Positions 21,128 to 35,749 of a stretch of DNA of 64,000 nt are shown piece by piece; positions within the stretch are counted from its first letter, which is position 1; every line of letters begins with the position of its first letter. The translations under genes and the position numbers were made by a program. Below the pieces are notes generated by a model, which worked only from the letters and a program-made list of their open reading frames with translations, made no database searches and was not told the DNA's origin. Origin of the DNA: Cyclaneusma minus (lineage: Eukaryota > Ascomycota > Leotiomycetes > Marthamycetales > Marthamycetaceae); assembly GCA_037179335.1 (NCBI GenBank), contig JAKZHN010000014.1, forward strand, positions 744,001 to 808,000, written 5' to 3'.

Positions 21128-23049
21128 AGAGAAGTAGAATATTACCTACAAAAGAACCCTGACTCTTTGATTGGAAGATGAAAACTGCGCTCTAGCAGGA
21201 TTGCTGGCGATGATTCCCTAACACTAGGTAAACACTTAGCCTCCCACAAACGAAGCATCTGGAAAACTAGACATCAAACCTAGACATGGAGACTTGAAAC
21301 ATCAAACCCGACAAGCCCCGAGTGGCACTCTATCCCGCTACACCCATCCACCACAACCTGACCACAATTCACGCCCCAAACACTTCCATCTGATATACCT
21401 ACAAGCAGTTATCCGGCTTCCACAATCGACTTCTGACACGATATACTTCAACACCTCCACGATATGCATCTTCCACCTCGCATTCTGCCATAATTCGCCT
21501 GGCAGCAAAGACAGGGATTTCACACGCCGTAGACTAATCAAGCGGCAGTTTTCAACTTTCAAGAATAACAATGGAAGTCTGTGGATAGGTGGTGAAGGAA
21601 AGATAAGAGGGCGACTGGTTCCTGGCGCAAGCACCGTAGGTCCGTCAAATCTTGGAAAAGCCAGAAGGGAAGCTTTTAGACTCGCTCTTTGCTACAAAGA
21701 TATCCGTAGATCTCTTGTAAACTTCTTTGTGTGAGCTGGTGGCTAGGTATTGATATACACTTGGCAACGCCAACATGAATGCAAGTTCAGAGTTCCTCTT
21801 CAGACCTCTGTGTCTTGGCGCAACCGTAAGCTAGCAATATTCATAGCGGAACTATCCAAAGCCAGGGAAAGACTTGAAGACGGGAAGTTTGAAGTTGCCC
21901 CATTGCATTGGCAACTACTTGAAGGCGAGATATTCAATCCTAAATCATTGGAATTCGGTATCGAGAAACTGACATAGCCCCCGACAATAGGAATTAAGAT
22001 GAAACACTGAATGATCGTAGTCCGCAGAGCTTTGAAAAAAATAATAGTAGTACGCATTAGCAAATTCTTGATCAACCAACATGGTTAAAGCAGCTCCAAC
22101 AGAGGAAACCGGAAACTTTTAGCCCACCATGTGTATAGCAATCAACTCAAAGCAAGCGAAGAACAGCAACCAACACAAACATCGCTAATATCGCTCATCA
22201 GTCCATCAGATACGAACCTCTCAGTAACCAGCCTAATCTTGCAGCATACGTCGTCTCGTCCCAGCACAGCGGTCCGTCTCCACTCCGCCCCTCTTTTCCA
22301 GCAGTAGCCCTACATCCAACCAACAAGATCCGCAAATCCAAGATCCTCATGACCATGGCAACACGTCCAACCACCGCAAACCCCCGATGACGCGCGACCG
22401 CCTGATCTCCACATCCCCAACTAACAACTAACAACTTCCACCGGCACCCCGCCACGTTCGGACCTTCGGCAAATTGCCCAACCAACACAATGCCAAAACC
22501 ATCAAACGGATTCCTCCCTGCCATTGAGTTTTGGGCAACGCCTCTTAGTCACTCCCCGCAAGTCCCTAGCAGCAGATGGCTGGGAAGCGCCAGTAAGGAC
22601 GAGCTACAAGCGCGCGCTCATCTTGGCCCTGGCCAGGCGCAATCAACCGTCACGACTTCCGCGCCATCCGCCGATGCCATTTCCTGTCTCCCGTCTCCAT
22701 AGCGCCTGAAACTCGACAAGACGGTCAAAATCAGCCCTCGCAACCGCCGCAAACTCATCGCCACATTCGTAGCATCCCCGGGATTCGTGGTGCCCCGCTT
22801 CCCGTCCGCCACCAACAGGCGACCCGGCGGAACGGCTCGCCCGTCCGTGGGCCCCACTATCATGGGTGTCTATTGGTAGGATGACGGAAGAACGCAGGAT
22901 CTGCGTATTTTGATGTTGGAAATGAGTCACAAGGTCGATGTGCTATGACGCGGAAGCGCGCTGGTTGGCGATGGCTTGGGGGGCGGCAGGAAGCGTAAGG
23001 GGGCTCGAGATGCCCTCGAGGGATGGCGGAACTGCGATGGTCTGGGGGT

Positions 23050-23135
23050 CTAGGGGAACTGGGGATGGCTGGAAGCGCGCTGGTCGGAGAGCCTAGGGGA
23101 ATTGGGGACGGCATGAAGCGCGCAGCCGGGATGTC
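23050..23135. repeat. Tandem duplication with 43-bp period
   Basis: Two adjacent copies start at 23050 and 23093 with CTAGGGGAACTGGGGATGGC and CTAGGGGAATTGGGGACGGC, each followed by a GAAGCGCGC word. A third GAAGCGCGCTGGT word occurs at about 22952. Confidence 0.75.
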
Positions 23136-23206
23136 GGCGGAAAGTGAGCCACGGATGTCGAAGTCCGAGAGGGTGGAGGGGCTGTTTCAATGGCAGACTG
23201 GCAGAT

Positions 23207-23241
23207 TATCTCTCTGTCTATCTGTCTCTCTCTCTATCTGA
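23207..23241. repeat. TCTC/TGTC microsatellite
   Basis: A pyrimidine-rich run of TCTC, TGTC and TATC tetramers. Confidence 0.7.
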
Positions 23242-23673
23242 TACGATGGAATGCAGTACCTTACTGTTGGTGCATTCGTCCCGCAAATTGGAAGCTCCCC
23301 GTGGAGCTCCATGGCATTGCATTGCACTGCCATTGCGATTCACCAGTGACATCGTCGTCGACCACTGACAGCAACAGTCTTGCGCTCGGACAGTGATATG
23401 CCAGCATGCGGCGCTCATATCTGGGCAGCAGGTGACTCACTCGTTTGCCCCTCTGCCGTCCCCTTGCCATGAGAACGAGTTAGAATATTCGACATATGCG
23501 AAGGAAGAGGCAGTGCCGGACTAACAGCATCGGTGACATGCAAGAGCGCAGTACAGATAGTAATGTCTTTCCGAGTTCTTGATTTGAGGGTATTTACAGA
23601 TCTTCCGGATGAAAACAGCTGCTGCCTGCTGGTCCTGCGCTTGGAGAATGCCATATGAACACAGGGCACGGGG

Positions 23674-23703
23674 GCGGACATGAGCCCTGCGGATATGAGC
23701 CCT
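23674..23703. repeat. 15-bp tandem duplication
   Basis: GCGGACATGAGCCCT is followed directly by GCGGATATGAGCCCT; the copies differ by one C/T change. Confidence 0.85.
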
Positions 23704-23898
23704 GCCAAAGCCATTCGTTTTCCCGTCTTCACGGCTATTTTGGCCAAGTTGTTGATTCGAGAGTATCTGGAGATCTCTTCAACCGCAGTCACTACTGCTC
23801 GCTGCGACTATCGCTTCTGCGCTTGCAGAAAGTCGGACGCACGGCACGGGGGCGGATGTGTCAGGAGTCCCGAGGGGTCATCCGCTCACCACTCCTCG

Positions 23899-23938
23899 TA
23901 GCTCAGTTCATCAGCGTATAGCTCAGTTCATCAGTGTA
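23899..23938. repeat. 20-bp tandem duplication
   Basis: TAGCTCAGTTCATCAGCGTA is repeated at once with one C-to-T difference. Confidence 0.85.
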
Positions 23939-26800
23939 TCCAAGTATGATGAGGGTCAGAGATGGAGCGAGACAAGGAGAATATGATCTCTAGGTATCTG
24001 TTGCTATAGCAGAATCGATTGCCCATGATCTGACTAGGCGAGAATCCATGAAGAAGTATTTCCTGTTGGATCTCCCGCATGCCGGTTCGGATGACATAGC
24101 ATTGTTAGTAGCAAGGCAGAAGTCGAACTCCCAGCAACTCCAGCCGCCATCTCAGCGGTATGAAGTGTGTGACTGTTGCCTCGTCGTCGCATACGCAGAG
24201 GCAACGACTGCATGACGGCGTCCACTGAGGATAGAGATCCCCGGGGTTTGATCAATCGCCGACTTTATCGAAGATTTGATTGTTTCGTTCTGTGGTGGTT
24301 GATCCAGGTATCGTGGGGATGAGAATATCTCTACCCGTCCATAGAGAAGATAGATGAAAGTCTGCTGCCAGGCAGCCAGATTATTGTCCGAATAAACCGC
24401 ATCCTCACTCACCACCAGGCAGCATCAAGCTCAGCATCATGGCTGAAAGCATCAGATCACATCCAGATCCCGTTCGTGTAGCAGCAGTCAGGGAGCAGGC
24501 GGAAGCGCCCCCAAATGAATTCGCATCGAGAGTGTTTGCATAAACCCGGGAAATGCGGCTGGAGCCGCCTGACGTGGCCGCTCATGCGCTGCTACCCTTT
24601 CCCAGCTTCCCTCGACTTTCTGGAAAGAATACGCTTCGGCGTCCTTCTCACCTATCACATTTGCCCTTTCCAAGCAATCAATCCTGGCATTGTGCCAGGT
24701 CCGTAAGCTGTAGCTTGCTCCAGGTCTGCAACTTCATCTCGCCTCGCCTCGTGCGACACCAAGCCCTGCGACTCCAGCCAAGTCGAGGATCCTCGATTCG
24801 CTCTGGCAAATGTGAAATTTGAAAATCATTTGAAATCAAAGGCGAGGCGGCTATCGACATCAGCAACTGCAGGCATGTACGATGACAGAAGAGCTTGCGA
24901 TGGTGCGTGGTACGAAACGATCCGTGCTGCGCTGTCTCGGGAGCGCACATGCTGCTGCCATGTGGGATTGTGGGTGATCTCTCGCGACCTGTTGCTCCAG
25001 CCAGCTTGCTTTTGTGAGACAAGGGGCACCGACACGGTCCCGAGTGTCCGTTTGTCACCAAGTATTTGCTTCCATGAGTCTGAGGAGCCGAGTTTTGAGG
25101 TATCGAGTAAAGCAACTTTGCTCTTTTGGCTCCTGCACACGAAAATTGGAAGGTTGCTCAAGAAGAAATAACCAGGGGCATCTTGCTGCGGCCGGCGGCC
25201 GCGAAGAGCGCATGGCTTCAATTCCCAATCCCATGATCCATCGACGCGGCCGTTCTGGAGGCCAGAGATCCCTGCTCAGCACGCAGAGAGTTTCGGCACG
25301 TCTCGCTCCAAGCAGCCTAGCAGCAGCTGCAAAGGCGGGATGTTCAACACACGCAAAAGAACACACATCCATGCACCAACCTTGCTCAACACGGCAGCCC
25401 GCATATTGATTCAGTCATGTGCTCTGACTACCGCTGGAAAAGGATAAGCGGTGAGTGAAAACAGCGGAGACGCCGAGGACTTCCATGGAATTGATAGGGT
25501 GATGAAATAGGCTGGCGCATATATATCCAGAACGCGGAGTCTCGTAAAAGCGTCATGTTGATGAGCTGTCAGAATGCAGAGGGTGCAGAATGAATGATGC
25601 AAAGCTATCCGGACTGAGTCTCACGGCAGAGAAGGGCGGTTCTCATCACATCCGTTGACCGTTCTTCTTGTGCTTCTGCAGCGGGCTTGGTGCGTGAAAT
25701 GCGAAGCTCGTCTTCTGCCCAGCTGCTCATGTCGTATTATCAATCGCGTGGACTTGGTGTTCTCGCAGAGAGGCCGGCAATATGAGCTGTCAACAGTAGT
25801 AATACGAGGGAACCGCACTGGACTCTGTCATTCGATGTCTTGGACACGTATGCTGCTTGAGAGGAAACCGGCGTCTGCCTTGGGCAGTGAAATTCTCGCC
25901 GGTGGGATTCCTTGCCATGGGATCGAGAACTGTGGTCATCATCTCATCACCAAGTCTTGTTTAGTCGGTTCCAAGCACTTGGCTCCTGGTTATGGGCCAA
26001 CATTGACGCCTTTCCCGCGCCAAGGCCTCCACCTCCGGCCGAGCCGCGTGGAGCTGCGGCGTGGTCCGACCACACGACTTTCTGGAGACCTGAAGATTAG
26101 TCGTGAACATCATCGTTCATCCTGATTTCATACCCTGCAATACCTGTCCATATGTATCAGCAAGTACTATAACTCACCAACTATACTTTGTACCTTTGTA
26201 TCCGATTGATGAAACCGGGCCAGAGATCGAGAACGATATTCTGGAAGCAAGTCGTGCTTTGGAAGCGACAAGGCTGTTTGGGAAGGATGGTGCGCCAACG
26301 ACGCTGCATATGGCCGAAAAAGGCCAAATCCCCTTCTGCTGATCGACGGCCCAGCTCCGCATGACACCATAATATGCTCATGATATGGACTGGGTAACCT
26401 GTATGCCCGGTCCATGTATGTGGGCAGCTTCGGATTGCCCAATCCCCGGAGAGAACCAGGAATTGGATGGTTGCACTTCACCGTACTTCGAGATGTCGGG
26501 GATGAGAAAACCGGGGAAACTGAGGCCGGGGGCCTGCTGGGTTGTAGAACACTTACTTCGATCTGGCTCCTAGGATGCGAGGCATCTCATATATTGTCGT
26601 AAAGGTGAGTGGTCTGAAACGTGATGAAAGCCACAGCTCAATGGCTTTCTATCTGCCAAAATCCTTCGGAGCCATCATATTCGAAGACAGTGCTCCAGCT
26701 TCGAACAGGGACATGAACGCGGAGCAGCGCTTCTATTTATAGCCGGGGCTATATAAGCCAGCTTGAGTACCAAGAAGTGACAAGTCATTTGTTGTTGGTT

Positions 26801-27323
26801 TCATAGCCATGAGATCCACCCTCTGACCGTTTCGGCGTTTGGTCCCATAGACGGGTAAGGCACCTTGTACATGTACCCGACCAAGATCTCTCCGTTGAAC
26901 CGCTCATCTCGAGCAGGTGCGGCGGCGGTAAGGGCATGCAGATCAGCGGCGGGGGCACAATATATGATAATATCGTGCTCAACCCCATCAGCGGCATTGT
27001 CGTTTCCGTCGTGGTGATGAGAATCGTGAAACGGCGTGTGATCGACGAGCATCAGAAAGCGACAAAGCGTTAGTGTCTCATCAAGGCTTACAACCGGGGG
27101 GGATACTGCATAGGCGGGAGGACGGGACTCCCGCTCCCTCCCACACAGCAACCATTTCTTCGGGTCGAGAACATGCATGACGGAAGGCTCCACGAGGACG
27201 GCAGAGACATGTTTGTTATGTCTCGTCAAGTCCGCCAAGTCCGAGCGAGACACAAGAAGTCAATTTCGTGAGAACGAGAGCTGGAGCATCGTAACCTGCA
27301 ACGTCTTTCTCAAGACTCGTCAT
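26801..27323 (-). CDS. Possible hypothetical gene with a frame break near its start
   Basis: The minus-strand frame 27253-26801 reads as convincing protein (VLVEPSVMHVLDPKKWLLC, EILVGYMYKVPYPSMGPNAE) with a His-rich stretch (HDSHHHDGND). It has no ATG before the VEPSVM segment. An upstream ATG at 27323 opens another frame (MTSLEKDVAGYDAPALVLTK) that runs into it about 60 bases later in a different phase, so either a frameshift or an unrecognised splice joins them. The start lies only about 300 bp from the AT-rich block. I do not recognise the family. It could be a young pseudogene. Confidence 0.4.
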
Positions 27324-28801
27324 CGATAGGATCACTCGTTTGTGACAGCTAGATGCGCATGCTGGTGGCCTCCTTACCTACCTGCTAGAGTACCAGTTTC
27401 GACGGATTCGGATGACGTTGACATTCCTCTGGCCGCGACAAACGCCTGAATTGCGGTAGCCGCAGGATGCGCGAATATTGCATCTCGTCGGTCTGCAGTC
27501 AATGCGCGTGGGCTGGACCCGAAATGCAATCAATCTGCTGGTGGTGATTAGACGCCGGATCATTGGATAGCTGCAGGGCCTGGAGCTTAGCATAACATTA
27601 CCGGTCGTTGCGTGCATTTTATAGCGGTGAGGTTATACTATAATTACGGTAAAAATAATTAATACAAATAACCATTACTAGCCATTGGCAATCCGCTAAA
27701 AAAATGATATTATAATAGCGTAATTGCGCATTAATTTTAAAAACTCCATAAATAAAAAATTAATTTATTTTTTACTAATTGTTTTTAAATAATTCGTAAA
27801 ATTATTATAATATAAAATATAAAAATAATATAAAAATAATATATTAAAATAAATAATTAAGCAATTAGCTTTATAATTGCATATATTTTTTGCCTAATTT
27901 ATATTTATATATATGTATAAAAACAATTTATATATATTTATTAAAATATTTATATTTATTATTAAAATTCAAATTAAATTTACTATATTTAAATTCTACA
28001 ATTATTATGTTTTTTTAAATTTCAATTTAATTCTATATTTTAATAATATAATAATATATATATTTCGTTGAATATTTTTTTTATTTTATAATTTGCTATT
28101 ATATTATATTTGCATTAATATTTATAAAATATAATATATATAAAATAATTAAAAAAAATTAAAAACGCTTAATGCATTAATATTTTATAATTAAATTAAT
28201 AATTGTATAAAATATTAATATATATAATAAAAAAATTTAAATTAGAATTTATTTTAATTAATATGCTTTTTTTTCGCCTATATACTAATTTTTCAAAAAA
28301 ATAAATTATAAAAAATATCAAATAAACTAAAAACAAATATTATTAATTTGCAAAAGATAATCGTTAATAAATACCAGTAAATTATATTATATATCGTTAT
28401 TAAAAATCCGAATTTACCTTATTATTATTAAAAATTTCCGATATTAATTTCTCGGATTAATTTGTATATATAATAATAATAATGATAAAAATAATATTGG
28501 CAATATAATATTAGTAATATAGCAATATAATAATATCGGTTTATTAAATTAAAAGTTTAAATAATCACAAAATTTGCTTTAATATTAAAAGTTGGTATTT
28601 GCTACCAAGCCCGTATATAATACACTTAGCTTTATATTTTTATATTAATTGGTGTTCTTTAATTCTTTAATTAATATACCAAATAAATTGCGCAAATAAA
28701 ATTAATATTTATATATATTTTATAATTATTATATATAATTATTATTTAAAAATTATTTAAAAAAATATATTAACCTTTATTATAAATAATAAATATTATA
28801 T

Positions 28802-29033
28802 GCCGCTATTATAAATTTAATAATATTTCTATTTATTATTAAAAAAGAAATTATTTTAATTTAAACTGCTATTAAAAAGATTTAATAGGCTATAACGCTT
28901 TAAAGAATGAAAATAAATATTACCGCTATTAGTAATTTAATAATACTTTTGGCTACTATTAAAAAAACTATTTTAATTTAAACTATTATTAAAGAAAAGA
29001 ACTAAAAGGCTGCATTGCTTTAAAAAATAAAGG
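28802..29033. repeat. Diverged tandem pair, about 120-bp period, inside the AT-rich block
   Basis: Two adjacent copies share CCGCTATTA, an ATTTAATAATA word, TTATTTTAATTTAAACT and a GCTTTAAA end in the same order. The first spans about 28802-28910 and the second about 28922-29033. Confidence 0.6.
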
Positions 29034-32000
29034 TACGTATTTTTTTATATTTTTTTATATTTATTATAGATAATATTAATTATTGTTTTTAAAAATTAGC
29101 TAAAGCTATTTATAAACCTTGCTTTTTCCCAGCTAAAATACCCAAATAAAAATATTTTTTACTTGTTAGAAATATTATTAAAAATATATTGCATTATTTT
29201 ATTTTTAAGCTTTTTATACAATATTATAAATTATATAAAAAAGAATTTAATACAAATATATTAAGCATCAATAAGCCATTTATTAAAATTTCTAATATTT
29301 TATTTAGCTAATTATTTTAATATAAAATTTCAGCTTTATATTTATTTTATATTTTATATATAATAAATAAAATCCTTTCCAGCCTTTTTTTTATATTTTT
29401 TAGCTTATTATTATTATATTTATATATAATTCTACCAATATTATATAAAGCTTTTTTAAAAAAATAGCATTTATATTAATAATATCCCTATAATTAAAAG
29501 GCCGCATTAATAGTAAATTTAATAAACAATTATATATTTTTATTTAAAATATATAAAATTTTATAATTTTGGCAAATAAATATAACAATAGCATTAATAT
29601 ATACCGCTTTAATGCCGTAAAAAATAAAATCCCTTATATTAAGTATAATTAAGCATTATTTGCTTTTATATTTATATAGCCAATTAAAATAGTATTTAAT
29701 ATATTTAATAAATTTAACGCTTTATAAAAAAAATCTGCATTATTTTACCTTATATATGAGAAAAAAATTAAATTTTTTATAAAATAATCTTTTTTAAAGG
29801 CTCGGAAAAATATTTGTAATTAAAACTTAATTAATAAAAAGTTTTTAAATATAAATATTAAGCTTAATTTTTTAGCTTTTAATTTAATAATAGAAAAAAT
29901 AGCCAAAAATTTTAAATAATTTCCATTATATTTTATTTAGCTTAATATATTAATTTCGGCATTTATATTATTAAGCAATAGCTTTATATTATTAAATAAT
30001 AGCTTCAATCTTAATATAAAAAAGACCAATTTTAAAATTGCAAAGCAAGCTTTATAAATATAGCAAATTGCCTCGGCTTTTTATATTTTTAAATTAAATA
30101 GATTTTTAAATTTGCGCCCAAAACAAATTTATTAAAGCATATGTTTTATACTTTATTATTTTAGCAAGGTTTTTTCTATTAATTGGTTATTAATTAAAGC
30201 CATTTTTTATTTAAATATTTTATATTGGTGCTTAAATATATATATATATTATAATTAAAAATTATATTAAAATCCCCGCAAATTTTGAAAAATATTAACT
30301 CTAATATATATTTAAAAACTTTTATGCCTTTATTTATTTATTTTAAATAATTTTTGCAATAAGTTTTGCTTTAAAATTAGGTTTATATTTTTTTATAAAC
30401 CAAAATATAAATATTAGTATTATTATAAAAATTAAATTCCCTTTTTTTACCATTTATAGCTTTCCTTTTAATAAATACTATAGGTATTTTGTACAAAATC
30501 TAGTATTTTAGCCGAAAATTTTAATATATTTTATTTAAATGCTTATATTTAAACGTTAACACATCGAGATTTATAAATATTATTAGGGCTTATATTATAA
30601 TTTTAATAATATGAATAATAAAATTAACCGGTTTAATATACAAATTTAAATATTATAACATTATAATAATATTATTTTTTAAATAGAGTTTTTTTAATTA
30701 TTAGCGCAATACCAGCGCTATTAATATTATTGCCTATTTCTTTATTTGTATTTGCTATTTTTTATAATTATTTAAAATTCCGATTTTTTCTTAGCCAAAA
30801 GCCAGTTTAAATATTTTAAAAATATTATAATATTTCTTTTTATTTTAAATTTATAAAAAATCCTTTTTTAAGAACGTTTTAATTTTTTCGGCCTTATTTA
30901 TAATATTTATTATACGCTGATTTAATTAATTAAAATGAAACCATATTTGTTATTGGAAATATATTGAATAAAATCGGATATATTTTATATATATTATATA
31001 TTAATTTTATATTAGCTTTGTTATTAATTATATCATTATTTATAATTTATTTTTATGCGCAAATAATTTAATTATAATATCCATTTTTAATAATATTATA
31101 ATTCAGCCTTTTTTATTTATATTTATTTACTATATAATACCGGCAGCCTTTATTAGCATTTTATATTTTTATACCAAAAACAATATTTTGCTTTAGCAAA
31201 TTTCCTATAATTATAAATAAAAATATAAATAGCATTTATATTTTATTACTAATATTAACCATTATATTATTATCTATATTTTTAAATAAAATAATATACC
31301 GTAAAGTATTATTATATTTAAAAGCATAAGGCCTAATAGTAATAATTAAAATATTGCTTAATCTGATTCGCTTTTAAATAATTATTTTTATAAATATTAT
31401 ATACAAATTCAAATTTAACCAATAATTAATACAAAATAAGGCAAATTTATTTATATATAATTAATATAAAATATATAAAGGCTTTCTTTTAGCCTAAAGC
31501 TATTAATTAAATATACTCGGCTATATTTATTTATTTTAAATTCTCCGGCCGCAAAGAAATATTATACCAAAAATTAAATAATTTAAATTTCTAATTTCTA
31601 TATTTAATAAATATAAACGTTATTAATAATTAGCTGGCAAATAAAATTCGAAATTTATTTATTTTTAAAACCATAATTTAAACGCATATTAATAGGCATA
31701 TTAAGATTTTTTTCCATTATTTTATAAAAATCGTTATTAATAAAAATATACTCTTTTATAAAAATATTGAAAAGAACATCCATAATTATATATATGCTTT
31801 AATTTTTAATTTTTTAATTTTTTTATTTTAGCAATCCAAAGCCAATTTGTTTTTAAAACACCCATTATATTATATAGTTTTTTTTTAATAAATACCACCC
31901 TTTTAGCATACTTTGAACCGGTATTATATAATTCATAATTAGCCTTTTAATAAATATAGAAAATAAAATCTAATAATAAATAAAATGGATTATTAAAATA

Positions 32001-35000
32001 TTATATAAAATCGCCGCTGCTGGCCTTAATTAATATCCCCTCAATTCTAAATTCATATAATTTAATTAGCCAATAAGTTTAATACGCTATCCCAATATAT
32101 TTTTTGTAAGCCTAATTTCTATTATATTAATAATAAGAAATAAGAAATTAATTTAATATAAAATATCCTTTGGCTTTTAATTTTTTTAAATAATAAATAG
32201 TTTTTGCTAATCTAAAGAAATGGTTTTATAAAAAAAAAGAAATTTATTTACAAATGCCTATGCCTATTGTTTTGCAATATTGTTTTTGCATTGAGAAATT
32301 CTTTAATTGATAATATGATTAATTAATCAAAACATCTAAGATAGCGCTATATAAAACTCTTTAATAATATTATAACTTTTAATAAATAATGTAAACGCCA
32401 GCTGGAAATTATCAAATATAAATAATTATATATATTAATTAATTAATTAATTTTATATAATTTTTCTAACTAACGGGTTTTTTTTAAAATAGCATTATTT
32501 TGAAAATGCCTATAAAACGCGGTATAAATAAAAGTGGCATTAATATATATATAATATTTTTAATAAACTTATCCTTATCATATTTAATATTGTTTTTAAT
32601 TGCAGCTATAGCAAAATCAGGTTTTTTTGCTTTAAATTGCTTTTAAACTCTATAACTGCATTATTAATTTACTGCATTTATTTATTGGGTATAATTATTT
32701 GAAATTTAGGCTTAGGCTTAAATTTAAATTTAAAACTAGGCTTATTTAAATATATTATATATTATATAGCAGCAATAAAAATAAAAATATCTTAAATTAT
32801 AGTAAAAATATTAATCCGATTTAATTAAATTGCTTAAATAACCGTATTATATAAATGCTTATTTTATATATATTTAATATTAATATTAATAAATATGTTA
32901 AAATTAAATATATATATATAATATTAATATTGAATTTATAATTAAATTTGGCTTATTTTATATTATTATAATTATTTAATTTAAAATTAAATTAAAATTA
33001 TTTTATATTATTATTTTCGATATAAATTTTAGGCGTATTTTTAATATTTAACATAAATATATTGCTAACAATTTTATATTAGGGGCTAAGAAAGCTTTAA
33101 AATATTATTTTAAATATATATAAAAAAAGCTAAATTCGAATTTGGAAAGCAATATAAAAATACTAATAATACTTTATTTAATTGGCAATTTAAAAAATAT
33201 TAATATCCAAGAATTAAAGCATTGTTTTAGCATATTTTAATTAATCCTGCTTTAAAATAATTTTTAAAACAAAATAAGGCCAGCTATTATTATAAATACC
33301 CCAATTAAAATTAATTGAATATTTTTATTAAATCCCGGTAATATAATAATGCATATTAAATTTTATATAAATTTGCTTAAACTTTAAGCTACCGGGCTTG
33401 AATTATTAGCCCCCAAATATAAAAACTAGGTTTTCTACCATTTAAGCTAAAATTCTATTTTTAAAAAGCGCAAATTTAATTATTTTAATAAATTTCCTTT
33501 AATACGTTTCAATATTTTAACCCAATTATTAATTAATTAAATATAATTAATCCAGCCGTTTTATAATACATATTATATTTTAATAGAATTGAATTTAATA
33601 AATATTTATGCATTAATTAATTAAAATTGCATTGTTAATTATATTTCCGCTTTTAAATCCGGTAATTAATTGAACGCTATTTTATAACAATTTATACAAT
33701 TATAAATTCTTTTTCTTTTTAATTTGGGCTTCCCACCAAATTATATAAATCCGAATTGTATAACCGCTAACCACCAATTGCTATATATACAAATTTTTAA
33801 AAATTCGCACAATTTCCAAAATTTTATAAGCATAATTAAAAATCAGCTATAATAATATAAAAATAATAATATCCTTTTTTTTAGCTTTCCTTTTAACGCC
33901 TATTATAAAAATTACTAATGGCATTATTTCCCTTATTATTATTACCCCTTTTAATAAAGCCAATTTTGCTGCCAAAAAAACGCCGACTAAAAGAACGCGC
34001 CTTTAAAAATACAAGCATTTTATTAATGGCTATAATAAAAAACAGCAATTAAATTATTATAAAACCATTATATATTATAGATTTTTATATATATATTGAA
34101 ATAGCAATAAGAAAATAAAACCTTTTTTTTCTAAATAATTTATAGCGCTAATTACCCGTTTAGAATTAAAATATATATTAGCCTTTGCAAAAATAATTGC
34201 AATTAAAAAGGCAAAAATATTAAAAATATAGTTTTTTATAATTATATATTTATAAAAAAAACTTATTTATAAAAAGTTATTTCCAATTTTATTATTTAAA
34301 ATTAAAATTAAAATTAATAACCAAAGCGATTTAAAATTTCTATAGGAAATAATTAATAAATAAATACTAAAAAAATAGGCTGAAATATTTTATATTAGAA
34401 ATTAACGCTGGTTGCTCCTTTTAAATATATTAAGTAATTAGGAAAAAAGGAGAGCTATTTTATAATGCCAGATATATAAATGGCTTTCTCGCTTATATAT
34501 ATATGCCAAAAACGTGAGTGGGTTTTATGCCCGGAGCTTTATAAAACTCCGGGTCTATATAATTTCAATTCGAATTAATGCAAGGGCATTTTAATATTTT
34601 CCTTAAATTCGACGGCTATTCGATTAAGCTTTTTTAAAATCGAATTTCTTTTAATATAAAATTTTATATTAAATTAAAATAAAATTTTGGCATAAAATTT
34701 TATATTAATCTAAGATTTTATTTATAAAAAAACAAAATGGAATTATTTAATTTTTTTTATATTTAACGCCTACGTTTTCTTTTTCTTTTTACCTTTTTCT
34801 GCTTTTTTAAAGCTATATTTAATCCCAAAAACCTTTTAAATTTAGCGAATTAAATTTAATCCAAAAATTTAATAAAATCGTCCGCTATTATATTTTGCAT
34901 TTAAATATAAATGATTTACTATTTTCAATTGTTTTTAAATTTCCGGATAAAATAATACGCTATATTAATATGCCTGAATTCTTTCTAAAATTGAAAGTTC

Positions 35001-35749
35001 TTTATAAAAGCAATAGTATTTTAATTGTCTTTTTTTATATTTATATAATATTTTTTTTTCTATTAGTTTTTCAAATTTTATATTTTTTAAAATTTAAGCT
35101 ATTTATTAATTTTGCTTAATATTGGCTGCAATTGCTATATACTTAGCTTTACAAATAAATATTGCAATGCTTTTTTGTTTTTAATTAAATTATAAAATAA
35201 AATTGCTAAATAATATAGCTATAAATTCGCTAATGCTTTTTTAATTTAATAATAATTTATAAAATATATTATTATAAATTTATAAATGTTTTGATTTATT
35301 TGGGCCCAATTTATTTTTTTAATTAGCTATAAATTTTAAATAATAAAGCAATTATATTATACCAATATTATGCCATTTATAGAAATTTGCTATAAATCAT
35401 GCTAATTCCTCAATTGCAAAACAAATATTCAATTGGGTAAAAATTATAGTATATATTATTTTGCCTAGCTTTTTTTTTAGTTTTTTTTAGCTTTTTATTA
35501 TTATTTTAAATTAAATTAATTGCTTTGTTTTTGCTAGCTATAAAAATAAAATAAAAGGTTCTTTTTTTACGGAAATTCGAATTTAATATAGAGATTATTA
35601 ATATATTGCTTTTAATTAATTTATAGGATTTTAGCCGGTTTATTTTTAATAATTTGCATATTTAAAACTTCTTTAATTGTTTTAATTTTTTAATTATACA
35701 ATAAATAAAAAAGACTAATAAAGAAATCGTTTAGCGTTTTGGTAATTTT

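Larger units (their letters stand above)
21128..26800. other. Gene-poor flank left of the AT-rich block
   Basis: No frame here shows a recognisable domain. The best coding-looking trace is at 21750-21977 (AELSKARERLEDGKFEV), without a supported gene model. Several short tandem duplications between 22.9 and 24.0 kb are listed separately. The stretch has normal G+C content, unlike the block beginning near 27.6 kb. Confidence 0.4.

Noticed and set aside
34895..35119. 74-codon hydrophobic frame inside the AT block
   Set aside because: Phe/Ile/Leu-rich translation is expected by chance in AT-rich sequence, and it overlaps the copia RNase H relic on the other strand.
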